From: VGDP01 sp040905845
GTDB taxonomy: Bacteria > Pseudomonadota > Alphaproteobacteria > SP197
Length of the DNA: 64,000 nt
Assembly: GCA_040905845.1 (NCBI GenBank)
Contig: JBBDQV010000161.1
Span: 1 to 64,000 of the forward strand
Reading direction: 5' to 3'
Made by a program: the position numbers and the translations under genes. This document shows, one piece after another, positions 44,097 through 52,657 of this stretch (its first letter is position 1; each line of letters begins with the position of its first letter). The notes beneath the pieces were generated by a model. That model was not told where the DNA came from. It made no database searches and saw only the letters and a program-made list of their open reading frames with translations.

Positions 44097-45380
44097 TCAG
44101 GCGGCCCCGGGCACCCGACAATCGGTCAGGTCGGCGCCTTCGAAGACGGCGTTGTCGACCTTGGCGTCGGCCAGCTTGGCGCCGGCCAGCTTGGCGCCGG
44201 AGAAGTTCGCCGCCATCAGGTTGGCGCCGCGCAGGTTGGCGCCCGTCAAATCGGCCTCGACGAGCGTCGCCGCCGCCAGGTTCGACGGCCATTCGGTGCC
44301 GGTCGGCTCGCCGTCCGGGCCCTTGACCTGGAGCGCGTCCAGCACGACTTCGCGCAAGCTGCCGCGCGTGATGTTCGCGCGCATCAGGTTGGCCCCGCTC
44401 ATCTTGGCGTTGGCGAGCCTGATCTCGACCATGATCGCGCGCGATAGGTTGGCCATCTCCAGGTTGGCGCCTTCCAGGTTGCAGTTCGACAGGTTGGCGC
44501 CCTTGAGCTCGGCGCCGGCGAGCACGGCGTTGCGCAGGTCGAAATTGCTGATGTCGCGGCCCGAGAGGTCGGCGCGCACTCCGTCGCGCCCGTTGGTCGC
44601 GACCCAGCGGCGATGTTTGGCCAGGATGGTCAGGAGCTCGTCCTTCTGGCTGGTTCCCTCGGTCTGCTCCGGCTCCGGGTTGACCTCGAACAGATCTTGA
44701 TGCTCGATCGACATGCGTGCCCCGGCGACGTCGGACTTGTCGAGCTTCGCGCCGGTCAACTTGGCGCCGATCAGGTCCGCGTTGCGCAGGTCGGCGCCGG
44801 TCAGATCGGCGCCCGACAGGTCGGCGTCGCGCAGGTCGGCGTCCTTGAACGTGGTGTTGACGAGTTGGGCGTTGGCAAGGATGCAGCCGACCAGCTTGGC
44901 TCCGGTCAGGTCGGCGCTGTTCAGGCGCGCCTCGGAGGCATCGGTCCGGTTGCGCGCCGCGTAGACCGCCTTCGAATCGAGCTGCTGGCCCATCGAGCTG
45001 GGGTGATAGTGCTGCAGCCCGCTGCCTCGGTTGGCGGCGATCAGCCCGCCGGCCCTGAGGTCGGCGCCAACCAGCTTCGCGTCGGTCAGCTTGGCGCGGC
45101 GCAGGAAGGCGCCGCGCAGGTTGGCGTTGGTCAGGTCGGCGCGCGTCAGGTCGGCGGCCTCGAGACTCGCGGCGAACAGGTCGGCGTCGCGCAAGTCCGC
45201 GCCGGCGAGAATGGCGAGCGCCAGCCGGGCACCGGTGAACTTGCCCTTGCGCAGCTCGGCAAGGGTCAGATCGACGCCTTCAAGGTCGGCCGAGGACAGA
45301 TCGAGCCGACGCGCGGCGATTTCGCCCCTGAGCCACGCCTTGTGGGCGTTCAGGGCCGTCTCGATCTGAAATGGAGTCAT
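44097..45380 (-). CDS. Pentapeptide-repeat protein with two solenoid blocks
   Basis: A 427-residue protein built of A(D/N)Lxx repeats. Block 1 covers about residues 25-115 and 148-200, with ADLTRADLTNANLRGAFLRR and ADLSGADLTGADLRNADL. Block 2 covers about 270-420, with NLSNCNLEGANLEMANLSRA and ADLTGANLRGANLMAANF. Each block is led by a helical HKAWLRGEIAARRLDLS or HRRWVATNGRDGVRADLS segment. Such right-handed quadrilateral helices can mimic DNA (Qnr, MfpA) or act as scaffolds. There is no signal peptide. Whether it touches gyrase is not shown. Confidence 0.85.
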   Translation of the reverse strand: MTPFQIETALNAHKAWLRGEIAARRLDLSSADLEGVDLTLAELRKGKFTGARLALAILAGADLRDADLFAASLEAADLTRADLTNANLRGAFLRRAKLTDAKLVGADLRAGGLIAANRGSGLQHYHPSSMGQQLDSKAVYAARNRTDASEARLNSADLTGAKLVGCILANAQLVNTTFKDADLRDADLSGADLTGADLRNADLIGAKLTGAKLDKSDVAGARMSIEHQDLFEVNPEPEQTEGTSQKDELLTILAKHRRWVATNGRDGVRADLSGRDISNFDLRNAVLAGAELKGANLSNCNLEGANLEMANLSRAIMVEIRLANAKMSGANLMRANITRGSLREVVLDALQVKGPDGEPTGTEWPSNLAAATLVEADLTGANLRGANLMAANFSGAKLAGAKLADAKVDNAVFEGADLTDCRVPGAA

Positions 45381-45420
45381 GCCTCGGCCATTTGTCCAGG
45401 TGCCGGGATCGCTTGGGCGC

Positions 45421-45457
45421 CGACACCTTGGATAGTCTGGCCCGGCTTAAGGTGTCG
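45421..45457. promoter_or_regulatory. 9-base inverted repeat in a divergent intergene
   Basis: CGACACCTT (45421-45429) and AAGGTGTCG (45449-45457) are exact complements separated by 19 bases. They lie in the 147 bases between the pentapeptide gene and the SDR gene. The spacing could suit a dimeric regulator or an RNA hairpin. No clear promoter pair is seen. Confidence 0.35.
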
Positions 45458-45527
45458 TTAATCGCGCCGCTCCTTGACAGGGGGGAAACGTCGTGGCGCT
45501 GATGGTGCGTAGGAGGGTGTCACGGCG

Positions 45528-46201
45528 GTGACCGGCGACGATCAAAGAGCCGTTCTCGTGACCGGTGCCGCGCGCGGGCTCGGCCGGGCCACGGCCGAGG
45601 CCTTCCTCGCGGCCGGCGCGCGGGTCNNNNNNNNNNCGCCGCGGTCACGGCCGCCGCCGCGACCTTCGGCCGCCTCGACGTCCTGGTCAACAACGCCGCC
45701 GTGAACGTCGAGAAGCCCCTGGAGGCCTGGGACGAGGCGCTCTGGGACCGCCATGTCGACGTCATCCTCAAGGGCGCGTTCTTCTGCATCCAAGCCGCCT
45801 TGCCCCATCTGCGGTCCTCGCGCGGCGTGGTGGTCAACGTCGCTTCCGAGCTGGGCCTGCAAGGGGTGCGCGACAACGTAGGCTACTGCGCGGCCAAGGG
45901 CGGATTGGTCAACCTGACCCGGGCCCTCGCGGTCGAGCTCGCGCCCGACATACGGGTCAACTGCCTGTGCCCGGGCGCGATGGACACCGAGCTGATGCGC
46001 GCCTGCGCCGAGGCGAGCGGCGACCCCGACGCCTACTACCGCCACTACGATGCCTGGGCGCCGCTTGGCCGCATCGCGCCGCCCACCGAGATCGCGGCCA
46101 CCATCGTTTATTTGGCATCGCCCGAGGCGGGGTTCGTCACCGGCGCGGTGTTCGCGGCCGACGGCGGCTCGACCGCGGGCCGCCACGGGGGCGCCCTGTG
46201 A
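45528..46201 (+). CDS. SDR-family oxidoreductase, interrupted by an assembly gap
   Basis: A short-chain dehydrogenase from GTG 45528. The N-terminal part has the NAD(P) motif VTGAARGLGRATAEAF and stops at ten N (45627-45636). After the gap the frame continues as LDVLVNNAAVNVEKPLEAWD, ASELGLQGVRD and the active site YCAAKGGLVNLTRALAVEL (Tyr and Lys). The frame differs by two bases across the gap and about 35-40 residues normally present there are missing, so the N run is a placeholder of unknown length and not a true frameshift. Its stop overlaps the second SDR gene. Confidence 0.82.
45627..45636. other. assembly gap (10 N)
   Basis: Ten N lie inside the first SDR gene. The coding frame before and after differ in phase and about 110-120 bases of normal SDR sequence are absent, so the gap length is not real. 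Confidence 0.98.
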
Positions 46202-46950
46202 GCCTCGCGGGCAAGCGGGTGCTGGTCACCGGCGCGACGCGCGGCATCGGGCTTGCGACGGCGCGCGCATTCCATGACGCGGGCGCGCGGGTCGCGGTCA
46301 ACGGCACGACGCCGGCGCGGGTCGCGGCGGCGATCGCCGCGCTCGGCGGCGCGGGGTTGGTCCCCGCGCCAGGTGACATCGGCACGGTCGCGGGCTGCGC
46401 GGCCGTGGTCGCGGCGGCGCTGGCCGGCCTCGGCGGGCTCGACGTGCTGGTCAACAACGCCGGCGTCTACGCCGACGGCCCGCTCGAGAGCGTGACCGAG
46501 GCGGACTTCGACCGGGTCATCGACGTCAACGTCAAGGGCACGTTCTTCGTCAGCCGCGCGGCGGTCCCGGCGCTTAAGGAAAGCCGGGGCGTCATCGTCA
46601 ACGTCGGGTCGGAATCGGGGCTCATGGGCTACGGTCGCGAATCCGTCTACTGCGCCTCCAAGGGCGCCGAGCTGAACCTGACCCGCGCGCTCGCGATCGA
46701 GCTCGCGCCCGACGTGCGCGTCAACTCGGTCGGCCCCGGCCCGGTCGCCACCGACATGCTCCAGGGCCAGATCGACCGGGCGGCGGACCCGACCGCCCAC
46801 CAGGCCTCGCTCAACGCGTGGGCGCCCATGCGCCGGATCGCCAGGCCCGACGAAATCGCCGCCGCCATCCTATTCCTGGCCTCGGAGCGCGCCGCCTTCA
46901 TCACCGGCGCGAACCTGCAGATCGACGGCGGCTCCACCGCCGGGCGCTGA
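46198..46950 (+). CDS. SDR-family oxidoreductase
   Basis: A 250-residue NAD(P)-dependent dehydrogenase. Cofactor motif VTGATRGIGLATARAF (about residues 10-25), LDVLVNNAGVYADGPLE (about 82) and active site Ser in GSESGLMGYG with YCASKGAELNLTRALAIEL (Tyr about 152, Lys about 156) are complete. The ending GANLQIDGGSTAGR is typical. GTG 46198 overlaps the stop of the previous SDR (GTGA). The two genes are similar paralogues and probably work on related substrates, which are unknown. Confidence 0.88.
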   Translation: MSLAGKRVLVTGATRGIGLATARAFHDAGARVAVNGTTPARVAAAIAALGGAGLVPAPGDIGTVAGCAAVVAAALAGLGGLDVLVNNAGVYADGPLESVTEADFDRVIDVNVKGTFFVSRAAVPALKESRGVIVNVGSESGLMGYGRESVYCASKGAELNLTRALAIELAPDVRVNSVGPGPVATDMLQGQIDRAADPTAHQASLNAWAPMRRIARPDEIAAAILFLASERAAFITGANLQIDGGSTAGR

Positions 46951-47054
46951 CGCGCCGCTCGTTGTCAGGCGGCCCGCGTCGGCCTAGGCTCCGACAGGCG
47001 GGACTCTTCGCGCGGGCTATCTCGGCCGGCCGTCCCGCCCACAGGGAGGAGACA

Positions 47055-48662
47055 ATGACAGCCTGGTCGCCACGTCGGGCGCGCGGGTTGGCGGGTATCG
47101 CGCTCGGCCTCGCCATCGGCCTCGCGGCCTCGTCCGCCGAGGCCGAGATGGTTCTCAACCGAGGCAACGGCGCCGAGCCCGAGACGCTCGACATCCACAA
47201 GATGATCGGCGTGCCGGAGGCGCACATCGCCAAGGACCTGTTCGAGGGCCTGGTGGCCACGTCCGCCGACGGCTCGCTCATCCCCGGCGTCGCCGAAAGC
47301 TGGACCATCGCCGACGACGGTCTTTCCTACACCTTCAAGCTCCGCGCCGACGCCAAATGGTCGAACGGCGAGGCGCTGACCGCCGAGGACGTGGTCTACG
47401 GCATCCGCCGGTGCCTGGACCCGGCGACGGCATCCGAGTACGCCTATTTGCTCTACCCGATCAAGAACGCCGAGGAGTTCAACGGCGGCACGGTCACCGA
47501 TGCGGCCGAGGTCGGCGTCGAGGCGGTCGACCCCCAGACGGTCCGCTTCACGCTGCGCGGCCCGACGCCGTACTTCCTGTCCATCCTCACCTGGGGCCAG
47601 GCCTCGCCCGCGCCCAAGGCGGTGGTCGACGCCCACGGCGACCAGTGGACCAAGCCCGGCAACTTGGTCGGCAACGGCGCGTACATGCTGGCCGAGTGGG
47701 TGCCGCAGGACCACGTCACCCTGGTCAAGAACCCTTACTTCCACGACGCCGCCAACGTGATGGTGGACAAGGTCGTGTTCTATCCGACCGAGGACATCCC
47801 GGCCGAGCTGCAGCGCTATCGCGCCGGCGAGCTCGACACGACGTACGAGGTGCCGAGCGACCAGATCGGCTGGATCAAGGAGAACCTGCCGGACGAGTTC
47901 CGCAATTCGGCGTACCTCGGGGTCTATTACTACGCGTTCAACCTGACCCAGCCGCCGTTCAAGGACAACCCCGCGCTGCGCCAGGCGCTGGCGCTGGCGG
48001 TGGACCGAGCGACGCTGACCGACAAGATCACCCAGGCGGGCGAGTTCCCGGCCTATTCGTGGATTCCGCCCGGCGTGCTGGACTACACGAGCCAGCCGCT
48101 CGACTGGGCCCAGACGTCCCAGGACGAGCGCAACGCGATGGCCCAGAAGCTTTATACCGAGGCCGGCTACTCCGCCGACAACCCGCTCGAGGTCGAGATC
48201 CTTTACAACACGAGCGATAACCACAAGAAGGTCGCCATCGCCATCGCCGGCATGTGGCAGCAGGTGCTAGGGGTCAAGGCGACGCTCAAGAACGAGGAAT
48301 GGAAGGCGTTCCTGGCCACCCGCAGCGAAAAGCAATTTCAGATCACGCGCGCGGGCTGGATCGGCGACTACAACGACGCCAACACCTTTCTCGATCTGTT
48401 CCTGTCGGACGTCGGGCCGATCAACGACCCTGGCTACGCGTCCGCCAAATACGACGAGCTCGTGAAGGGGGCGTCGGTCGAGAAGGACCCGGCCAAGCGG
48501 CGGGCGATGCTCGAGGAGGCCGAGCGCGTCTTCCTCGCCGACTTGCCGGCCATCCCGATCTACCACTACACGACCAAGCACATGGTCAAGCCCTACGTGA
48601 CGGGCTGGGTGGACAACATCCTCGACTACCACCCGACGCGCTGGGTCAGCGTGTCGCGCTGA
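47055..48662 (+). CDS. Peptide-type ABC transporter substrate-binding protein (OppA-like)
   Basis: A 535-residue periplasmic binding protein of the DppA/OppA cluster. A signal peptide (about 1-31, LAGIALGLAIGLAASSAEA) is followed by LNRGNGAEPETLDIHKMIG and the conserved SWTIADDGLSYTFKLRADAK, WSNGEALTAEDVVYGIRR segments. The later NPALRQALALAVDRATLT is also typical of the family. GGGAGGAGA precedes the ATG. It begins a transport operon that continues with permeases and ATPases after an unrelated binding protein. The solute is probably an oligopeptide or similar compound. Confidence 0.92.
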   Translation: MTAWSPRRARGLAGIALGLAIGLAASSAEAEMVLNRGNGAEPETLDIHKMIGVPEAHIAKDLFEGLVATSADGSLIPGVAESWTIADDGLSYTFKLRADAKWSNGEALTAEDVVYGIRRCLDPATASEYAYLLYPIKNAEEFNGGTVTDAAEVGVEAVDPQTVRFTLRGPTPYFLSILTWGQASPAPKAVVDAHGDQWTKPGNLVGNGAYMLAEWVPQDHVTLVKNPYFHDAANVMVDKVVFYPTEDIPAELQRYRAGELDTTYEVPSDQIGWIKENLPDEFRNSAYLGVYYYAFNLTQPPFKDNPALRQALALAVDRATLTDKITQAGEFPAYSWIPPGVLDYTSQPLDWAQTSQDERNAMAQKLYTEAGYSADNPLEVEILYNTSDNHKKVAIAIAGMWQQVLGVKATLKNEEWKAFLATRSEKQFQITRAGWIGDYNDANTFLDLFLSDVGPINDPGYASAKYDELVKGASVEKDPAKRRAMLEEAERVFLADLPAIPIYHYTTKHMVKPYVTGWVDNILDYHPTRWVSVSR

Positions 48663-48726
48663 GTACGACGTAGCGCGGCGGGGCTTCGGTCCCGCCGCGT
48701 AATCCCAACCGATCAGGAGGTGAACC

Positions 48727-49836
48727 ATGTTCGATCCGACCTCACGAACCGCGATTCCGATGTCGGCAACCCGACGCTCGCTCGCGCGCGCCATGGCCGC
48801 GGCCGGCGTCGCGCTGGTCACGCTGCCCGTGCTGCGCCGCCCCGCCAAGGCCGCCGAGGACCTGGTCGTCTTCGACTGGACCGGCTACGAGGGTCCCGAG
48901 CTGCACCAGGAGTACATTCGGAAGTACGGCGCCTCGCCGGTGATCACGATGTACGCGGACGTCCACGAGGCGTTCCAGAAGATCCAGGCCGGCTATCGCA
49001 CCGACACCGTCCATCCCAACATCTGGGACGTGCGCCAGTTCTTCGACGCAGGGCTCCTGCAGCCGTGGGACACCTCTCGGCTCGCCCATTGGCCCGATGT
49101 GTTTCCGGAGCTCGCGCACATGGAAGGGTCGATGTTCGACGGCCAGCAATACCTGATCCCGACCGACTGGGGCATCAACTCGATCGCCTACCGCACCGAC
49201 ATCGTGGAGATCCAGGAGGAATCTTGGAACCTCCTGTGGGACGAGCGCTACGCGGGCCGCCTGTCGAACAACGCGGAGATGGACCTGGCGGTGCTCGGCG
49301 CCTCGCTCACGCTCGGCATCGAGGACCCGTTCCACGCCAGCGACGAGGATTTCGCCCGCATTCGGGCGCGGCTCGTGGAGCAACGTCCGCTGCTCCGATT
49401 CTACTGGTCGGACCCGACCGAGCTCGAGAACGCGATCGCCTCAGGCGAGGTCGTCGCCGCGGTCGCTTGGCCGGCCGTCTACTCGAACCTCAAGAAGAAT
49501 GGGGTGCCAGTCGCCTACATGACGCCCAAGGAGGGCGTCTATAGTTGGATCACCGGCTTCGTGCGCCTGAAGGAGGCGCCGGGCAAGGAGCAGAACGCCT
49601 ATGACTACGTCGATGCGTGGCTCGCCCCCGAGACCGGCAAGTTCCTGATCGAGGCGTACGGCTACGGCCACACCAACCGCAAGTCGTTCGACCTGGTCGA
49701 TGCGGCCGTGCTGGAGGAGAAGGGGCTCGGCTCGCCCGAGGCGGTGCTCGGTCGGGCCCACGCGACGCGCGAGTTCGAGCCCGGCCTGCGCGATCGGCTC
49801 ATCGAGATGTTCGAGGAGGTCAAGTCCGGAGGCTGA
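48727..49836 (+). CDS. PotD/spermidine-putrescine-type substrate-binding protein
   Basis: A 369-residue exported binding protein. A twin-arginine type signal lies near the N-terminus (TRRSLARAMAAAGVALVTLP, about 15-35), preceding LVVFDWTGYEGPELHQEYI, which is the start of the PotD/PotF fold. DVRQFFDAGLLQPWDTSRL, YLIPTDWGINSIAYRTD and LWDERYAGRLSNN follow the polyamine-binding family order. AGGAGGTG precedes the ATG. It belongs to a different class from the Opp-type permeases downstream; no PotB/C permease is nearby, so it may use another transporter or give the Opp system a second specificity. Confidence 0.88.
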   Translation: MFDPTSRTAIPMSATRRSLARAMAAAGVALVTLPVLRRPAKAAEDLVVFDWTGYEGPELHQEYIRKYGASPVITMYADVHEAFQKIQAGYRTDTVHPNIWDVRQFFDAGLLQPWDTSRLAHWPDVFPELAHMEGSMFDGQQYLIPTDWGINSIAYRTDIVEIQEESWNLLWDERYAGRLSNNAEMDLAVLGASLTLGIEDPFHASDEDFARIRARLVEQRPLLRFYWSDPTELENAIASGEVVAAVAWPAVYSNLKKNGVPVAYMTPKEGVYSWITGFVRLKEAPGKEQNAYDYVDAWLAPETGKFLIEAYGYGHTNRKSFDLVDAAVLEEKGLGSPEAVLGRAHATREFEPGLRDRLIEMFEEVKSGG

Positions 49837-49872
49837 GGCGTCCGAACAGGCGTTCCGTGTCGGCCCGAGCCG

Positions 49873-50796
49873 ATGCTCGGTTACACGATCAGGCGCATGG
49901 CCGGCGCGGTGCCGACGCTGTTCCTGGTCATCGTCGTCTCGTTCTTCATGATGCGGCTCGCGCCGGGTGGGCCGTTCGACAAGGAACGGGTTGCGCCGCC
50001 CGAGATCCGGGCGAACCTCGAGCGCGTCTACCACTTGGACGAGCCGCTGTGGCGGCAGTTCCTGCGCTATCTCGGCGACGTGGCGCAGGGCGATTTCGGG
50101 CCCTCGTTCAAGTACAAGGACTTCTCGGTCACCCAGCTGATCTGGCAAGGGTTCCCGGTCTCGCTCCAGCTCGGCGGCGCGGCGATCGTGCTCGCCGCCG
50201 TGCTCGGCATCGTGCTCGGCGCGCTCGCCGCGCTCAACCAGAACAGGCCGCTCGACGTCGCCGTCATGGCCGGCGCGATGACCGGGATCGCGATCCCCAA
50301 CTTCGTGCTCGCGCCGCTCCTGACGCTCGTGCTCGGCGTCTACCTGAGCTGGCTCCCGGTCGGCGGCTGGGGCGACGGCGGGCTCAGGCAGGCGTTCCTG
50401 CCGGTCGTCGCGCTGGCGCTGCCCCAGGTCGCCTATGTCGCCAGGCTCGCGCGCGGCAGCATGATCGAGGTGCTGGGCAGCAACTACATCCGCACCGCGC
50501 GCGCCAAGGGCCTGCCCGAGCACCTGACCGTGGCGCGCCACGCGCTCAAGGGCGCGCTGCTGCCGGTCGTCTCCTACCTCGGCCCGGCGACCGCGGCGAT
50601 CATCACCGGTTCGGTCGTCATCGAGCAGATCTTCGGCATCCCGGGCATCGGCCGCTACTTCGTCCAGGGCGCGCTCAACCGCGACTATACGCTGGTCATG
50701 GGCACGGTCATCTTCTACGGCGCGCTCATCATCCTGGCCAACCTGATCGTCGATCTGGTCTACGGCCTGCTCGACCCCAAGGTCAGGTACGACTGA
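49873..50796 (+). CDS. ABC transporter permease, DppB/OppB type
   Basis: A 307-residue inner-membrane permease with six helices. MLGYTIRRMAGAVPTLFLVI is the standard start with the first helix; LDEPLWRQFLRYLGDVAQGD is the first periplasmic loop, and the cytoplasmic EAA-like contact is YIRTARAKGLPEHLTVARHA (about residues 205-224). It pairs with the OppC-type permease that starts two bases after its stop codon. Confidence 0.94.
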   Translation: MLGYTIRRMAGAVPTLFLVIVVSFFMMRLAPGGPFDKERVAPPEIRANLERVYHLDEPLWRQFLRYLGDVAQGDFGPSFKYKDFSVTQLIWQGFPVSLQLGGAAIVLAAVLGIVLGALAALNQNRPLDVAVMAGAMTGIAIPNFVLAPLLTLVLGVYLSWLPVGGWGDGGLRQAFLPVVALALPQVAYVARLARGSMIEVLGSNYIRTARAKGLPEHLTVARHALKGALLPVVSYLGPATAAIITGSVVIEQIFGIPGIGRYFVQGALNRDYTLVMGTVIFYGALIILANLIVDLVYGLLDPKVRYD

Positions 50797-50798
50797 GC

Positions 50799-51695
50799 AT
50801 GGCCGAGGCGCGCCTCGAGACCGGCGATCTGCTGGCGACCAGGCCGGCGGGACGCGGCCTGTGGGCCGACGCGTGGGCGCGGCTTCGGCGCAACCGGGCC
50901 GCGGTCGGCTCGGCGATCCTGCTCGGCGCCATCGCGCTCGCGTCCATCGTCGGGCCCGAGGTGGCGCCGCACGGCTACGACGCGATCTCGTGGGACCAGG
51001 TCGGCGTCGCGCCCGACCTGGCCGGCGGCTACTACTTCGGCACCGACGACAACGGGCGCGACATGTTCGCGCGCACGCTGTTCGCCGGGCGCGTCAGCCT
51101 GACGATCGGCCTCGCCGCCACCCTGGTCAGCCTCGCCATCGGCGTCGCGTGGGGCGCGGCGGCGGGGTACCTCGGCGGGCGCGTCGATGCGGCCATGATG
51201 CGGTTCGTCGACATCCTCTACGCCATGCCGTTCCTGTTCTTCGTCATCCTGCTGATGGTCTACTTCGGGCGCGACCCGCTGCTCATGTTCGTCGCCTTGG
51301 GCGCGGTGAGCTGGCTCGACATGGCGCGCATCGTGCGCGGCCAGACGCTGAGCCTGAAGCGGCGCGAGTTCATCGAGGCGGCCGTCGCCGCGGGCACGCG
51401 CCGCCGGGCGATCATCACGCGCCACATCGTGCCCAACTGTCTCGGCCCGGTGATCGTCTACGCCACCCTGACCGTGCCGCAGATCATACTGCTCGAATCC
51501 TTCCTGAGCTTCCTCGGCCTCGGTGTCCAGGAGCCGATGACGAGTTGGGGCGTGCTGATCTCCGAGGGCGCCCGGCAGGTCGAGACCGCATGGTGGCAGC
51601 TCATCTTCCCGTCCCTGTTCCTGGCAACGACGCTGTTCTGCCTCAACTTCATCGGCGACGGGCTCAGGGACGCGCTCGACCCCAAGGACCGATGA
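50799..51695 (+). CDS. ABC transporter permease, DppC/OppC type
   Basis: A 298-residue inner-membrane permease. The N-terminal cytoplasmic part ends in RRNRAAVGSAILLGAIALAS, the first helix. The loop YFGTDDNGRDMFARTLFAG and the EAA-like ATPase-contact REFIEAAVAAGTRRRAIITR (about residues 188-207) are standard. ATG 50799 comes two bases after the oppB stop; its own TGA overlaps the next ATG (ATGA). Confidence 0.94.
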   Translation: MAEARLETGDLLATRPAGRGLWADAWARLRRNRAAVGSAILLGAIALASIVGPEVAPHGYDAISWDQVGVAPDLAGGYYFGTDDNGRDMFARTLFAGRVSLTIGLAATLVSLAIGVAWGAAAGYLGGRVDAAMMRFVDILYAMPFLFFVILLMVYFGRDPLLMFVALGAVSWLDMARIVRGQTLSLKRREFIEAAVAAGTRRRAIITRHIVPNCLGPVIVYATLTVPQIILLESFLSFLGLGVQEPMTSWGVLISEGARQVETAWWQLIFPSLFLATTLFCLNFIGDGLRDALDPKDR

Positions 51696-52657
51696 GCGTC
51701 ATCCTGGAGATCGCCGGGCTCACCACCCGCTTCACGACGCCGGACGGCGAGGTCGCCGCGGTCAGCGACGTCGACCTCGTGCTCGGCGAAGGCGAGACGG
51801 TCGGCGTCGTGGGCGAATCGGGCTCGGGCAAGAGCCAGCTCTTCCTCAGCGTCCTCGGGCTGCTCGCCCGCAACGGCCAGGCGAGGGGCAGCGCGCGCTT
51901 TCGCGGCCAGGAGCTGATCGGGCTCCAAGGGCGCGAGCTGCGCCGGCTGCGCGGCCGCCGGCTCGCCATGATCTTCCAGGATCCGATGACCGCGCTCAAC
52001 CCGCACCTCACGGTCGGGCGCCAGCTCACCGAGGTGCTCGCCGTCCATCACGGCCTCGGTGCGAGCGAGGCGCGCGCGCGTGCCATCGCCATGCTCGAAC
52101 GCGTCCGCATCCCCGACGCGTCCCGCCGCCTCGGCACGTATCCGCACGAACTCTCCGGCGGCATGCGCCAGCGCGTCATGATCGCCATGGCGCTCTTGGG
52201 CGAGCCCGACGTCCTGATCGCCGACGAGCCGACCACCGCGCTCGACGTCACCGTTCAGGCGCAGATCCTCGACGTGCTCCGGGAGGTCAAGGCCGAGTTC
52301 GGCGTCGCGACCGTGCTGATCACCCACGACCTCGGCGTCGTCGCCGGGCTGTGCGACCGGGTGGTCGTGATGTACGCCGGGCGCATCGTCGAGGAGGGCC
52401 AGGTCGATCTCCTGTTCAGCGCCCCGGCGCACCCCTACACCCGCGCGCTCCTGGGCGCGCTGCCGCGCGTCGACACCGACGGGTCGGGCGAGCTGGTAGC
52501 CATTCCCGGCCAGCCGCCGAACCTCCAGCGCGCGATCCGGGGCTGCGCCTTCGCGCCGCGCTGCCCGGTGGCCGAGGGGCGCTGCGGGGCCGAGCGTCCG
52601 CCGTTCGCCGCGCTGGGTCCGGGCCGCGCGGCCGCCTGCTTCAAGGCCGGGCCGTGA
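51692..52657 (+). CDS. ABC transporter ATPase, DppD/OppD type
   Basis: A 321-residue ATP-binding protein. Walker A is GESGSGKSQLFLSVLGL (about residues 42-58), the signature is LSGGMRQRVMIAMAL (about 153-167) and Walker B is PDVLIADEPTTALDVTV. The C-terminal oligopeptide-type Cys cluster is CAFAPRCPVAEGRC (about 288-301), which binds a 4Fe-4S centre in related proteins. Start and stop overlap both neighbours by four bases. Confidence 0.94.
   Translation: MSVILEIAGLTTRFTTPDGEVAAVSDVDLVLGEGETVGVVGESGSGKSQLFLSVLGLLARNGQARGSARFRGQELIGLQGRELRRLRGRRLAMIFQDPMTALNPHLTVGRQLTEVLAVHHGLGASEARARAIAMLERVRIPDASRRLGTYPHELSGGMRQRVMIAMALLGEPDVLIADEPTTALDVTVQAQILDVLREVKAEFGVATVLITHDLGVVAGLCDRVVVMYAGRIVEEGQVDLLFSAPAHPYTRALLGALPRVDTDGSGELVAIPGQPPNLQRAIRGCAFAPRCPVAEGRCGAERPPFAALGPGRAAACFKAGP

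Noticed and set aside
45474..45479. TTGACA taken as the SDR promoter
   Set aside because: A suitable -10 box is absent 15-19 bases downstream, where the sequence is GC-rich.
45528..46201. Frameshift in the first SDR gene
   Set aside because: The phase change falls exactly on the ten N and about 35-40 residues are absent, so it is a gap artefact and not a mutation.
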